In this document: positions 10,601-18,712 of the stretch, piece after piece | Layout of the letters: each line of letters starts with the position of its first letter | Position numbering within the stretch: position 1 is the stretch's first letter | Assembly (NCBI RefSeq): GCF_900105415.1 | Contig: NZ_FNSM01000001.1 | Span: 2,232,001-2,296,000, forward strand | Reading direction: 5' to 3' | DNA length: 64,000 nt | Source: Streptomyces sp. TLI_105 | GTDB taxonomy: Bacteria > Actinomycetota > Actinomycetes > Streptomycetales > Streptomycetaceae | The notes under the pieces: generated by a model | Seen by the model: the letters and a program-made list of their open reading frames with translations, nothing else | Told to the model about the DNA's origin: nothing | The model's database searches: none | Made by a program: the position numbers and the translations under genes

Positions 10601-11722
10601 ATGGCACGTCAGCAGGCCACTCCCTTCGTTCTCTCGAAGCGGCATCAGTCGATCCACGCACCTGGCTCCCTCGACGCGTTCGATGACGCGTACGAGGCCG
10701 CCACGCGGCTGAGGGAAGGACGCATCCCGGCCGTCGTCGGTGCCCTTCCGTTCGACCTGAGGTCTCCCGCCGCTCTCACCGTTCCCGCCGCGCTCCACCG
10801 CCTCCCGGGGCCGTGGTTCGCCCCCGCCTCTTCCGACTCCGTTCCCGAGTGCGTCGTCCTCGACCGCCTCCCTTCTCCTGACGACCATGTCCAGGCCGTC
10901 GGTTCTGCGGTGCGCCGTCTGCGCGCGTCCGACGATCCGCTGACCAAGGTGGTACTGGCGCGCTCGCTCGTCCTCGGCGCCGATCGACCCATCGCACCCA
11001 TGGCCCTGGTGCACACACTCGCGGCCAACGACGCCGCGGGCAACGGCTTTTGCGTGGACCTGACTCCGGCGGGGGCGCCCTACACCGGCCGCGCCCTGGT
11101 CGGGTCGAGTCCGGAGCTCCTGGTGCGCCGGGTGGGACGGGAGGTCTCCTGTTTCCCGCTGGCCGGCACCGCCGCACGCTCGGCGGACCCCGATCACGAC
11201 GCCGCCATCGCCCAGTCCCTGACCCGATCGGTCAAGGACCTCGGCGAACACGCCATCGTGGTCGAGGGACTGCGCAGGTCGCTGGAGGCACTCTGCGAGG
11301 ACGTCCGGGCCCCGAGCTCGCCGTCACTGGTGGCGGCGCCGGCCCTGTGGCACCTGGGAACGCCCGTGACCGGCACCCTCAGGAGCGAGCGGACCTCCGC
11401 TCTCGACCTGGCCCTGGCCCTCCATCCGACCGCGGCGGTCTGCGGCCATCCGCCCGAGGACGCCCGCGACGCCATCGCGCAGATCGAAGGGGACCGCGGT
11501 TTCTACGCCGGCGCGGTGGGCTGGTGCGACGCGCAGGGCGACGGCGAATGGATGGTGTCCATACGCTGCGGAGAGCTCGCGGCCGACCGGCGCAGCATCC
11601 GGGTCTTCGCGGGCGGCGGCATCGTCGCGCAGTCCGACCCGGAGGCCGAACTCGCCGAGACCTCCGCCAAGTTCACCCCGATGCTGACCGCGCTCGGGGC
11701 TACGGAGTACGCCTCCGTATAG
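10601..11722 (+). CDS. dhbC: Isochorismate synthase
   Basis: A 373-residue chorismate-utilising enzyme of the EntC/DhbC type that converts chorismate to isochorismate, the first committed step to 2,3-dihydroxybenzoate. Family motifs in order are TKVVLARSL, ELLVRR, FPLAGTAAR, EHAIVVEGLRRSLE, LHPTAAVCG, DRGFYAGAVGW, SIRCGEL and a C-terminal GGGIV with SDPEAELAET. The start chosen is ATG 10601 behind a strong GGGGGAAGG site. An in-frame ATG at 10565 directly follows the TGATAGTCTAG element and could be used if the transcript is leaderless. It is divergent from the aryl-AMP ligase operon and convergent with dhbB. Confidence 0.95.
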   Translation: MARQQATPFVLSKRHQSIHAPGSLDAFDDAYEAATRLREGRIPAVVGALPFDLRSPAALTVPAALHRLPGPWFAPASSDSVPECVVLDRLPSPDDHVQAVGSAVRRLRASDDPLTKVVLARSLVLGADRPIAPMALVHTLAANDAAGNGFCVDLTPAGAPYTGRALVGSSPELLVRRVGREVSCFPLAGTAARSADPDHDAAIAQSLTRSVKDLGEHAIVVEGLRRSLEALCEDVRAPSSPSLVAAPALWHLGTPVTGTLRSERTSALDLALALHPTAAVCGHPPEDARDAIAQIEGDRGFYAGAVGWCDAQGDGEWMVSIRCGELAADRRSIRVFAGGGIVAQSDPEAELAETSAKFTPMLTALGATEYASV

Positions 11723-11730
11723 CAGGACGC

Positions 11731-11817
11731 GGCCCGCTGTCGCCACGCCCACGAGGACGAGCGACAGCGGGCCGGCCGAAGCCGCGGCGCGCCCGTACAC
11801 CGGTGTCGCGCCGCGGC
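11731..11817. terminator. Twin bidirectional terminator hairpins
   Basis: Two perfect inverted repeats lie between the convergent dhbC and dhbB genes: a 12-bp stem (arms 11731-11742 and 11762-11773) and an 11-bp stem (arms 11781-11791 and 11807-11817). Each strong GC-rich hairpin could stop transcripts from either side. There are no clear T tracts, which is common in this GC range. Confidence 0.75.
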
Positions 11818-11825
11818 CGTCGGCG

Positions 11826-12473
11826 TCACGCCGCGGCGCGAAGGGACAGCGATCCGATCACCTGGTCCGTGGTCACCACCGAACCGCACCTCTTGGCGGT
11901 GTAGTCCAGGGCCAGGAGGTGCTCGTCCCGGCTGAAGTCGGCCGTGGCGTCGGCGACCATGAACGGCTGGATGTCGTTCATGAACGCCTCGGCGGCGCTG
12001 AGCATGCACCCCATGTGGGCGTACACGCCGACGACGATCAGCTGGTCCCGCCCGTGGTGCTTGAGCAGTTGGGCCAGATCGGTCCGCTGGAACGCGGAGT
12101 AGCGCCACTTGGTGACGAAGATGTCCTCGTCGCCGGGGGTCAGTTCGTCGATGATCTCCGCATCACGGCCGGAGCTGAGTCCACTGCCCCAGAAGTCCGA
12201 CAGCAGGCCGCGCCGCGACGGGTGCTGGTTCCCGGGCTGAGCCGTGTACACCACCGGGACGCCGGCTTCCTGGCACGCCCGCCGGATGGCGGCCATGTTC
12301 CCGATCGCCGTGGATATCGGCTCCGCCCGGCGGTCGTAGGCGTCGATGAAGTACTTCTGCATGTCGTGGACGAGCAGGGCGCACCGTTCCGTGTCCAGCT
12401 GCCACGGAACGCGGTTGGCGGTCAGCTCGCCGAGGGAGGGAAGGTCGTACGCGGGAATGGGGGGAATCGCCAT
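11826..12473 (-). CDS. dhbB: Isochorismatase
   Basis: A 215-residue isochorismatase that hydrolyses isochorismate to 2,3-dihydro-2,3-dihydroxybenzoate and pyruvate. Features seen are the family opening [10 protein letters not shown], the catalytic Asp in [21 protein letters not shown], the catalytic Lys in TKWRYSAF and the GVYAHMGC loop. It is the short form without the C-terminal carrier domain of DhbB/EntB; the carrier is encoded at 8514-8771. The ATG at 12473 is preferred because AAAGGA lies seven bases upstream; a GTG at 12503, overlapping the dhbA stop, is in frame but less well placed. It is translated from the same transcript as dhbA. Confidence 0.95.
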   Translation of the reverse strand: MAIPPIPAYDLPSLGELTANRVPWQLDTERCALLVHDMQKYFIDAYDRRAEPISTAIGNMAAIRRACQEAGVPVVYTAQPGNQHPSRRGLLSDFWGSGLSSGRDAEIIDELTPGDEDIFVTKWRYSAFQRTDLAQLLKHHGRDQLIVVGVYAHMGCMLSAAEAFMNDIQPFMVADATADFSRDEHLLALDYTAKRCGSVVTTDQVIGSLSLRAAA

Positions 12474-12499
12474 CGGGCGTCCTTTCCGTTGATCGGTCG

Positions 12500-13297
12500 T
12501 CACATGTCCAGAGTGGCGCCGCCGTCGACGCGGAGGTCGTGCAGCGTGATGTGGCGTGCGGCGGTGGAAGACAGGAAGAGCGCCGCGTCGGCTATGTCCT
12601 GCGGCTGGGCGACACGGCGCAGGGGGATCCCCAGCCGGTACGCGGTGGGGTCACCGGCGATCGTCGAGTCCATGTCCGCGGTGCCGGTCCAGCTCTGGTG
12701 CAGCATCGCGGTGTCGGTCGAACCGGGCGACACGAGGTTGCACCGCACGCCCCGGCCGGCGACCTCGAGTCCCAGGCACCGTACGAACGCGGAGGCGGCG
12801 GCCTTGGACGCGGCGTAGGCACTCATGCCCACCCGGGGGGTCGACGCCGCGTTGGAGCTGATGACGGTGATCGCCCCGTGTCCACGGGAGACCATGCGCC
12901 GCGCGGCCTCCGAGGCGACGAGCATGGTGCCCGTCGCGTTCGTCGACAGACACCGTTCCCAGGCCTCTTCGGCGGCTTCGAGCGCCGGCCCGGTCGACAG
13001 CCGGCCGGCGGCGTGGACCACGACGGAGACGCCCCCGGCGGCGGATTCGGAGAGGTCGAACGCCTCGCGCACGGCGGCGCGGTCGGTGATGTCCGCGCAG
13101 ACCGCGTACGCCTTCGCCGCACGACGTTCCTGGATCTCCGTGGCGACGGCATGGACCCGTTCGTCGACGTCCCAGAGCACGACCCGGGCATCCGCGGACG
13201 CGAACGCCTCGGCGACCGCCCGTCCGATACCTCCGGCGGCGCCCGTGACGATCACGCTCGCACCCGTCACGCCGTCGATCTGTCTACCCTGATTCAT
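12500..13297 (-). CDS. dhbA: 2,3-dihydro-2,3-dihydroxybenzoate dehydrogenase
   Basis: A 265-residue short-chain dehydrogenase/reductase. The N-terminus has the NAD-binding TGAAGGIG motif, and the active site has the usual Ser and YAASK pattern (SAYAASKAAA). It should oxidise dihydro-dihydroxybenzoate to 2,3-dihydroxybenzoate, as inferred from its overlap with the isochorismatase gene. The start is ATG 13297, placed five bases after the TGATAGTCTAG element, with only a weak AGG ahead; the message may therefore be leaderless. A longer open frame upstream has no start signal and crosses the promoter. Confidence 0.9.
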   Translation of the reverse strand: MNQGRQIDGVTGASVIVTGAAGGIGRAVAEAFASADARVVLWDVDERVHAVATEIQERRAAKAYAVCADITDRAAVREAFDLSESAAGGVSVVVHAAGRLSTGPALEAAEEAWERCLSTNATGTMLVASEAARRMVSRGHGAITVISSNAASTPRVGMSAYAASKAAASAFVRCLGLEVAGRGVRCNLVSPGSTDTAMLHQSWTGTADMDSTIAGDPTAYRLGIPLRRVAQPQDIADAALFLSSTAARHITLHDLRVDGGATLDM

Positions 13298-13302
13298 GAA
13301 AC

Positions 13303-13313
13303 CTAGACTATCA
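13303..13313 (-). promoter_or_regulatory. TGATAGTCTAG cluster element, copy 2
   Basis: This is the same 11-bp sequence as at 10550-10560, read on the minus strand, ending five bases before the dhbA start codon. It lies in the divergent dhbA / proline-hydroxylase intergenic region. The included TAGTCT could be a -10 box, placing transcription start at or near the ATG. Confidence 0.5.
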
Positions 13314-13421
13314 CTGGGTTGGTTGTTACGGTAGGCCGCACCCCGGACGGCACACATTCGGCACAGCGCCGTGCCCATGCCTCCGTGTCTTCCGCACCTG
13401 TTTCGCGACCTGGAGGGTCGG

Positions 13422-14294
13422 ATGCGCTCACACATCCTTGGCAAGATCGAACTCGATCAGACCCGGCTGTCCCCGGATCTCGCATACCTGGCCGCGGTTC
13501 CGACCGTGGAGGAGGAGTACGACGAATTCAGCAACGGTTTCTGGAAGCACGTCCCCCTGTGGAACGCCTCCGGGGACAGCGAGGACCGGCTCTACCGCGA
13601 CCTCAAGGACACCGCCGCCCGGCCGACGGCGCACGTGGAACACGTCCCGTACCTCAAGGAGATCGTGACCACGGTCTTCGACGGCGCGCACCTGCAGATG
13701 GCGCGGACCCGGAACCTGAAGAACGCCATCGTCATCCCGCACCGCGACTTCGTGGAGCTGGACCGCGCGGCCGACCGCTACTTCCGCACCTTCATGGTGC
13801 TGGAGGACAGCCCGCTCGCCTTCCACTCCAACGAGGACACCGTCATCCACATGCGCCCGGGCGAGATCTGGTTCCTGGACGCCGCGACGGTGCACTCCGC
13901 GGTCAACTTCTCGGAGATCAGCCGGCAGTCGCTGTGCGTCGACTTCGCCTTCGACGGGGACTTCGACGAGAAGGAGATCTTCGCCGACCCGACCGTCTAC
14001 GCCCCCGGCGCCACGCCCACCCTGCCCGAGCGCCGTCCGTTCACCGAGGAGCACCACCGGCGGATCCTCGGCCTGGGCCAGGTGATCGAGCGGGAGAACT
14101 TCCGGGACGTCCTGTTCATGCTGTCCAAGGTGCACTACAAGTACGACGTGCACCCCAGCGAGACCTACGACTGGCTGATCGAGATCTCGAAGCAGAGCGG
14201 CGACGACCAGATGGTCGAGAAGGCCGAGCAGATCAGGGACTTCGCCGTCGAGGCCCGCGCTCTGACCGAGCGCTTCTCCCTGACCTCCTGGTGA
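13422..14294 (+). CDS. Proline 3-hydroxylase-like Fe(II)/2-oxoglutarate dioxygenase
   Basis: A 290-residue protein matching, in length and from memory of the sequence, the L-proline cis-3-hydroxylase (type II) of Streptomyces sp. TH1: MRSHILGKIELDQ at the start, EEEYDEFSNGFWK, a metal-binding HRDF, RTFMVLEDSPLAFHS, a second metal His in the LDAATVHSAV segment, and the RQSLCVD oxoglutarate-binding stretch. It would hydroxylate proline, or a close analogue, at C3. It lies divergent from dhbA inside the NRPS cluster, so hydroxyproline or a related residue may be built into the product, although the NRPS pocket does not look like a standard proline code. The start is fixed by GGAGGG five bases upstream. 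Confidence 0.88.
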   Translation: MRSHILGKIELDQTRLSPDLAYLAAVPTVEEEYDEFSNGFWKHVPLWNASGDSEDRLYRDLKDTAARPTAHVEHVPYLKEIVTTVFDGAHLQMARTRNLKNAIVIPHRDFVELDRAADRYFRTFMVLEDSPLAFHSNEDTVIHMRPGEIWFLDAATVHSAVNFSEISRQSLCVDFAFDGDFDEKEIFADPTVYAPGATPTLPERRPFTEEHHRRILGLGQVIERENFRDVLFMLSKVHYKYDVHPSETYDWLIEISKQSGDDQMVEKAEQIRDFAVEARALTERFSLTSW

Positions 14295-14376
14295 GGGTGC
14301 GGCTCCGGGCCGCCTGACAACCATCGCCCCCGGTGGCGCGGCGCGTCGTGGATGCGCGCCGGCCGCTGGCGGACCA

Positions 14377-14448
14377 CGGGGCACGTAGGCGGTGTACCTC
14401 CTGCCGGTTCCCGGCAGCACGTTGCTGGTTCGACTCCAGCTGCCCCGA
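14377..14448 (+). tRNA. tRNA-like cloverleaf (72 nt, non-canonical)
   Basis: A cloverleaf can be drawn directly. The seven-base acceptor stem is perfect (CGGGGCA with TGCCCCG, then A). The five-base T stem is GCTGG/CCAGC around the canonical loop TTCGACT. An anticodon-type stem CTGCC/GGCAG closes a seven-base loop GGTTCCC, and a short D arm has AGG/CCT around a GG-containing loop. The loop lacks the near-invariant T at position 33; by position the triplet would be TTC. C1-G72 and A73 resemble bacterial tRNA-Pro ends. It could be a degenerate tRNA, an integration-site remnant or a structured RNA. It lies in the gap between the proline-hydroxylase-like and acyltransferase genes and is probably co-transcribed with them. 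Confidence 0.55.
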
Positions 14449-14477
14449 CCGCCCGACCCAAGAAGGAGCGAGTGAAC

Positions 14478-15659
14478 ATGCCCACGGACGGCACAAGCCT
14501 GGCGACGACGGAGCCACAGGAAAGACAGGCATCCGCACGGCCGGACGGCCCACGACAGCACCGCCCGAGCCGACTTCCCTCACTGACCGGCCTGCGCTTC
14601 CCCGCGGCGTTCATGGTGTTCGTCTTCCACGCCTCGCTGCCGATGCCCCTGGTGCGCCTGCTCGCCGACGACACGGTGGAGCACCGCTTCGCGTGGGCCG
14701 TGGGCCCGAGCGGCGCACTCGGTGTGACGTTCTTCTTCGTGCTCAGCGGATTCGTGCTGACGTGGTCGGCCTCCGACGACGACACCGCGCCGTCCTTCTG
14801 GCGCAGGCGTTACGTCAAGATCCTGCCCAACTACGTCGTCGCCTGGATCCTCGCGATGGCGCTGTACGCGGCCGCGACGCCGCTCCTGCCCGCGCTCGGC
14901 GCCCTGTTCATGTTCCAGGTGTGGACGCCGTACTTCTCCGAGCACCTCCCGGTGAATCCGCCGAGCTGGTCGCTCGCCGTGGAGGCCGTCTTCTACCTGG
15001 CCTTCCCGCTGCTGCTGGCCGGGATCAGGCGGATCTCCGCCGACCGGCTGAAGTACTGGATCGTCGGCACGGTGGCGGCGGTCTTCGTCACGCCGCTGGT
15101 CACCTACCAGCTCGTGCCGGCCGGCCCGCACGTGATGCCCGGCACGGACGGCACCTCGCCGGTCCACTACTGGTTCGCCTACATCATGCCGTTGCCCCGC
15201 GTCCTGGACTTCGCGCTCGGGATCCTCGTCGCCCGGGCCGTGATGCTGAACCGCTGGCGCAACATCGGCATGATCTGGTCCGGTGTCCTGCTCGCCGCCG
15301 GATACGTCGCCAGCTACCACGTGCCGTACCTGTACGCCCAGCGCGCGACGTGCCTCATCCCCGCGGTCACGCTCATCGCCGCCGCCGCCGTGGCGGACCG
15401 AGACGGCCGCTTCACCCTCTTCCGCAGCCGCGCGATGGTCTGGCTCGGCAATGTGTCCTTCGCCTTCTACCTGCTGCACTTCATCGTGCTCGCCTGGTTC
15501 CGGAAGCTGCTGGGGACCGAGATGTACGGGACCGCGACCGGCGTCGCCATCATCGCCGGCGAGGCGGTGGTCACGCTGCTGGCCTCCTGGGCCCTGTACG
15601 CCCTCGTGGAGAAGCCGCTGACGCACCGGTTCTCGCGCCCGCGGCGGCAGGCCGGCTGA
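14478..15659 (+). CDS. Acyltransferase 3 family membrane protein
   Basis: A 393-residue integral membrane acyltransferase (OafA/ExoZ type). After a hydrophilic N-terminus it shows LTGLRFPAAFMVFVFH, with the conserved R-x10-H pattern, FFFVLSGFVLTW and SWSLAVEAVFYL, and about ten membrane segments. Members transfer acyl groups to sugars, peptides or antibiotics. It follows the proline-hydroxylase-like gene and the tRNA-like element on the same strand, so it may acylate the cluster product, for example a hydroxyl group. ATG 14478 is nine bases after AAGGAG; GTG 14472 is possible. Open frame continues upstream through the tRNA-like element but has no start signal. Confidence 0.85.
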   Translation: MPTDGTSLATTEPQERQASARPDGPRQHRPSRLPSLTGLRFPAAFMVFVFHASLPMPLVRLLADDTVEHRFAWAVGPSGALGVTFFFVLSGFVLTWSASDDDTAPSFWRRRYVKILPNYVVAWILAMALYAAATPLLPALGALFMFQVWTPYFSEHLPVNPPSWSLAVEAVFYLAFPLLLAGIRRISADRLKYWIVGTVAAVFVTPLVTYQLVPAGPHVMPGTDGTSPVHYWFAYIMPLPRVLDFALGILVARAVMLNRWRNIGMIWSGVLLAAGYVASYHVPYLYAQRATCLIPAVTLIAAAAVADRDGRFTLFRSRAMVWLGNVSFAFYLLHFIVLAWFRKLLGTEMYGTATGVAIIAGEAVVTLLASWALYALVEKPLTHRFSRPRRQAG

Positions 15660-15707
15660 CGGCCCGTCGGCGCCGGACCCCCACCATTGCCCATTAGGCC
15701 GCCCGGA

Positions 15708-15718
15708 TGATAGTTTAG
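15708..15718 (+). promoter_or_regulatory. TGATAGTTTAG cluster element, copy 3
   Basis: One base different from the copies ahead of dhbC and dhbA, this lies 175 bases upstream of the exporter start, with a second partial TGATAG ten bases further on at 15730-15735. It probably marks the promoter for the exporter and thioesterase genes. Confidence 0.45.
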
Positions 15719-15892
15719 TAAGCGGTCGATGATAGGGCCCAGTCGGCCCTCTGCCCCGTCGCAACACCCCGGGACGAAGACGGACGGCCCCATCCGACCG
15801 CCGTCGCGGGCCGCTCACTCACCTTTTCATCGCCACTGTCCGACCAGTGCGCCCCCATCCCCCCGCGTCCCCGAACAAGGAACCGAGTACGA

Positions 15893-17302
15893 GTGACGAC
15901 GCTACCCGAGCAACCACTTGACGACATCGCAGCCCCGGCCGAGACCAGGAAATCGCGAGACTGGCTCCTGCTGGGCATCTCCCTGGGCTACTTCATGGTG
16001 CTGCTCGACACCACCGTCGTCGTAGTCGCGCTCCCGGCCATCGCGGAGGAGTTCCACGCCTCCGTCGACTCCCTCCAGTGGATCTCGAACGGCTACACCC
16101 TCACGTTCGCCGCGCTCCTGCTCACCGCGGGCGCGCTGTCGGACAGGCTGGGAGCCAAGCAACTCTTCCTCTACAGCTCCGCCGCCTTCGCCGTGGTCTC
16201 CGCCATCTCGATCGCGGCACCCAACTCCCTGTCCCTGATCATCCTCCGGGGACTGCTGGGCCTGTTCGGCGCCGGCCTGCTGCCCACGTCCATGGCCCTG
16301 TTCGTCAACTCCTATCCGGATCCGGGCAAGCGTGCCCGGGCGATGGGCGTCTGGGCCGCCATCACCGGCGTCGCGCTGGCGGCCGGACCGCTGATCGGTG
16401 GTGTGCTCACCGACTCCCTCGGCTGGCGCGCGATCTTCGCCGTCAACGTCCCGGTGGCCGCGCTCAGCATCGCGATCACCGCGAAGAAGGCGCCCGCCAC
16501 GGCCCCGAAGCCCGGGCGCGGCCTGGACCTGCCGGGCCAGCTCACCGGAATCGCCTGCCTCGGCCTGCTCACCTACGGACTGATCGCCGGTGGCGAGAGC
16601 GGCTTCGGTGACCCGGTGGTCCTGTCGACCCTGGTCGCCTCGGTGGTCATGGGCGTGGCCTTCGTCGTGGTCGAGCGCAAGCGGCGCTCCGACGTCATGC
16701 TCCCGATGAGCCTGTTCGGCTCGTCCACCTTCTCGGCGGGCCTGCTCGCCGGACTGCTGGTCAACTTCGGTCTGTCGGGCGCCATGTTCGTCCTGTCGCT
16801 GTTCTTCCAGACGATGGACCACGCCAGTGCGATGAAGACCGGTCTGCTGTTCCTGCCGCTGACCCTGCCGACCGCGTTCAACGGCAGCTACGCGGGCAAG
16901 CTGGTCGCGAGGATCGGGCCGCGGGTCCCCGCCACCCTCGGGTTCGTCCTGATGGGTGCCGGCACGCTGCTCCAGGTGCCGTTCATGCACGCCGACGCGT
17001 CGACGATCGGCAGCATGGCCGGTCTTCTGCTGCTCGGCTTCGGCATCTCCTTCGCGATGCCGTCGCTCATCAGCGCCGTCATCGGCTCGGTGCCCAAGCA
17101 CCACGCCGGAATCGGCGGCGGAGCGCTCAACGCCTCCCGGCAGACCGGTGCCGTCCTCGGCGTCGCCATCCTCGGCGTGGTCATCGGCTCGGGCGACGGA
17201 CCGCAGCACTACGGCCTGGCGATGGGCATCGCGGGCGTGCTGCTCCTGGTGGGCGCGCTGGTGGTCGCCGGATTCGTGGGACGGCGCTCCCCCAGCACCT
17301 GA
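15893..17302 (+). CDS. DHA2-family MFS drug exporter
   Basis: A 469-residue major facilitator with about 14 predicted membrane segments. It carries the DHA2 family motif LLDTTVVVVALPAI in the first segment and a motif A-like loop GALSDRLGAKQ. These proton-driven exporters commonly expel antibiotics. It precedes the type II thioesterase gene and follows a TGATAGTTTAG element, so it probably exports the cluster product. The start is GTG 15893 with AAGGAA ten bases upstream. Confidence 0.9.
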   Translation: MTTLPEQPLDDIAAPAETRKSRDWLLLGISLGYFMVLLDTTVVVVALPAIAEEFHASVDSLQWISNGYTLTFAALLLTAGALSDRLGAKQLFLYSSAAFAVVSAISIAAPNSLSLIILRGLLGLFGAGLLPTSMALFVNSYPDPGKRARAMGVWAAITGVALAAGPLIGGVLTDSLGWRAIFAVNVPVAALSIAITAKKAPATAPKPGRGLDLPGQLTGIACLGLLTYGLIAGGESGFGDPVVLSTLVASVVMGVAFVVVERKRRSDVMLPMSLFGSSTFSAGLLAGLLVNFGLSGAMFVLSLFFQTMDHASAMKTGLLFLPLTLPTAFNGSYAGKLVARIGPRVPATLGFVLMGAGTLLQVPFMHADASTIGSMAGLLLLGFGISFAMPSLISAVIGSVPKHHAGIGGGALNASRQTGAVLGVAILGVVIGSGDGPQHYGLAMGIAGVLLLVGALVVAGFVGRRSPST

Positions 17303-17473
17303 GGATGCCCCCGGACCGTGCCGTCGGGCGGCCACCGAGTCGATCGCCCGCCGCCCGGCGGCACACAGGTGCCCCGCGGACACGCCCACCCCCGGGGCGC
17401 GTCCGCGGGGCACCGCCCACACCCCGCAGGCCGGAGTCCGGCCGCGCACGTCACCCACGTCCATGGAGTCCCC

Positions 17474-18229
17474 ATGCGCCTGTTCGTGTTCCACCACGCC
17501 GGTGGTTCGCACCTCATGTACCGCGACTTGGCCGCCCACTTCCCGGGAGACTGGGAGGTCCACACCCCCGACGCCCCGGGCCGGTTGATGGACGGGCGGG
17601 TCCCGCTCGAGCGCATGGACACCCTCGTGGACCACTTCCTCACCGAGCTGGGCACCGGACTCAGCGGTAGGTTCGCGCTGTTCGGCCACAGCATGGGCGC
17701 CGCGCTGGGATACGCGCTGACCCGCCGCCTGCTCGACGAGGGCCGCACCCCGCCCGTCTGGCTGGGCGTGTCGGCGCGCATCGCGCCCCTGCCCGCCGCC
17801 GACGGCGAGGAGCCGGGCGCGGTCCGGGTCCCGCTCCCCGACGGCCCTTCCGACGAGACCCTGCGGAGCCGGGTCGCCGCCATGGGCGGCACCCCGCAGG
17901 GCATCCTGGACGACCCCGATCTGTGGGCCCGGTTCAAGCCCACCATCCACGGAGACCTGCACCTCACCGAGTCGTGGCGCCCGCCCGCCCCCGTCCCGCT
18001 CGAGGTACCGATCTCCGCCTTCGCCGGAACGGACGATCCCGTCGTGCCCGTCGAGTCGCTCACCAAGTGGAGCACACTGACCCGGCACTTCCTCGGGCTG
18101 CACCACTTCGACGGTGACCACTTCTACTTCCAGGACGATCCCGGCCCGCTCGCCCGCCGGATCCACGCCGACATACGCCGGGCCACCGCCCTACAGGCCA
18201 CCGCGGCCCCGGGGACCTCCCGGGCGTGA
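17474..18229 (+). CDS. Type II thioesterase
   Basis: A 251-residue alpha/beta-hydrolase thioesterase of the GrsT type. It has the opening LFVFHHAGGS, the nucleophile elbow GHSMGA with Ser at about residue 74, the acid in FAGTDDPVVP and the catalytic His in HFDGDHFYF. Such enzymes clear misprimed carrier domains. Because the NRPS has no integrated thioesterase, this one may instead release the product. It is the last clear gene of the cluster. The ATG has GGAG five bases upstream; the longer open frame starting at 17318 lacks support. Confidence 0.9.
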   Translation: MRLFVFHHAGGSHLMYRDLAAHFPGDWEVHTPDAPGRLMDGRVPLERMDTLVDHFLTELGTGLSGRFALFGHSMGAALGYALTRRLLDEGRTPPVWLGVSARIAPLPAADGEEPGAVRVPLPDGPSDETLRSRVAAMGGTPQGILDDPDLWARFKPTIHGDLHLTESWRPPAPVPLEVPISAFAGTDDPVVPVESLTKWSTLTRHFLGLHHFDGDHFYFQDDPGPLARRIHADIRRATALQATAAPGTSRA

Positions 18230-18234
18230 CCCGC

Positions 18235-18400
18235 GGGCGGCACCCCACTGCATGTCCGCGGGGCGGGCCCGCCTTCGAAGGGGAAGCGGCGGCAGGTCGT
18301 CGACGTACCAGTCGCCGCAGAACTCCACCAGGTCGACCTCGTGACCGTGGACCAGCGGCGGCTCCATCCAGCCATGGGCATCCTCGTCCCGGACAGATCG
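18235..18400 (-). pseudogene. Unrecognised broken gene fragment
   Basis: A minus-strand stretch of about 55 codons reads like real protein: EDAHGWMEPPLVHGHEVDLV followed by a segment containing EFCGDWYVDDLPPLP. No ribosome site or full-length frame accompanies it, and the frame degrades into low-quality coding on both sides. I do not recognise the family. It probably is debris of a gene cut when the neighbouring cluster was inserted or when the region was deleted. Confidence 0.35.
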
Positions 18401-18545
18401 AGGCCCGGGCTCCCTCCAGGCCGAGCACCGCACGCCGTACGGGGCGATCGCAGCGGGCGACGCCGACGCGGCGGCCGCCCGCTCGCTCCGGCACATCCGC
18501 CACTGCCGCAACATGGCGCTCGGACTGCTCTTCGGCGGGGCGTGA
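18390..18545 (+). pseudogene. GntR/FadR (FCD) regulator, C-terminal remnant
   Basis: About 50 codons end in a stop at 18545. The sequence LQAEHRTPYGAIAAGDADAA followed by a RHIRHCRNM stretch matches the last helices of FCD-domain GntR regulators, where EH...AI..GD..AA...HI is typical. The DNA-binding domain and the rest of the ligand domain are missing. With the opposite-strand fragment just upstream it marks the right boundary of the biosynthetic island. Confidence 0.55.
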
Positions 18546-18712
18546 GCACGGACGGGGCCCGCTCCCCCTGCGGTTTTCCGCAGGGTGGCCGGGCGGGAAG
18601 CCTCGTACCGGCGCGGATCCGGGATTCCTAGCGTGAGCGGTGCCGGGGCGAGGGGGAACGGTCAGACACCCCCAGGGCCCCGGGAAGTCGCCCGTCACCC
18701 TGGAGACCCGCC

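Noticed and set aside
10463..13421. Iron box (DmdR/IdeR site) upstream of the dihydroxybenzoate genes
   Set aside because: I looked for TTAGGTTAGGCTCACCTAA-like sequence in the intergenic regions and saw none; the recurring TGATAGTYTAG does not resemble it.
15729..15896. A 55-codon open frame starting just after the third TGATAG element and overlapping the exporter start
   Set aside because: The translation is Pro/Arg/Ser-rich, has no ribosome site and no recognisable feature; it is kept only as a possible upstream frame.
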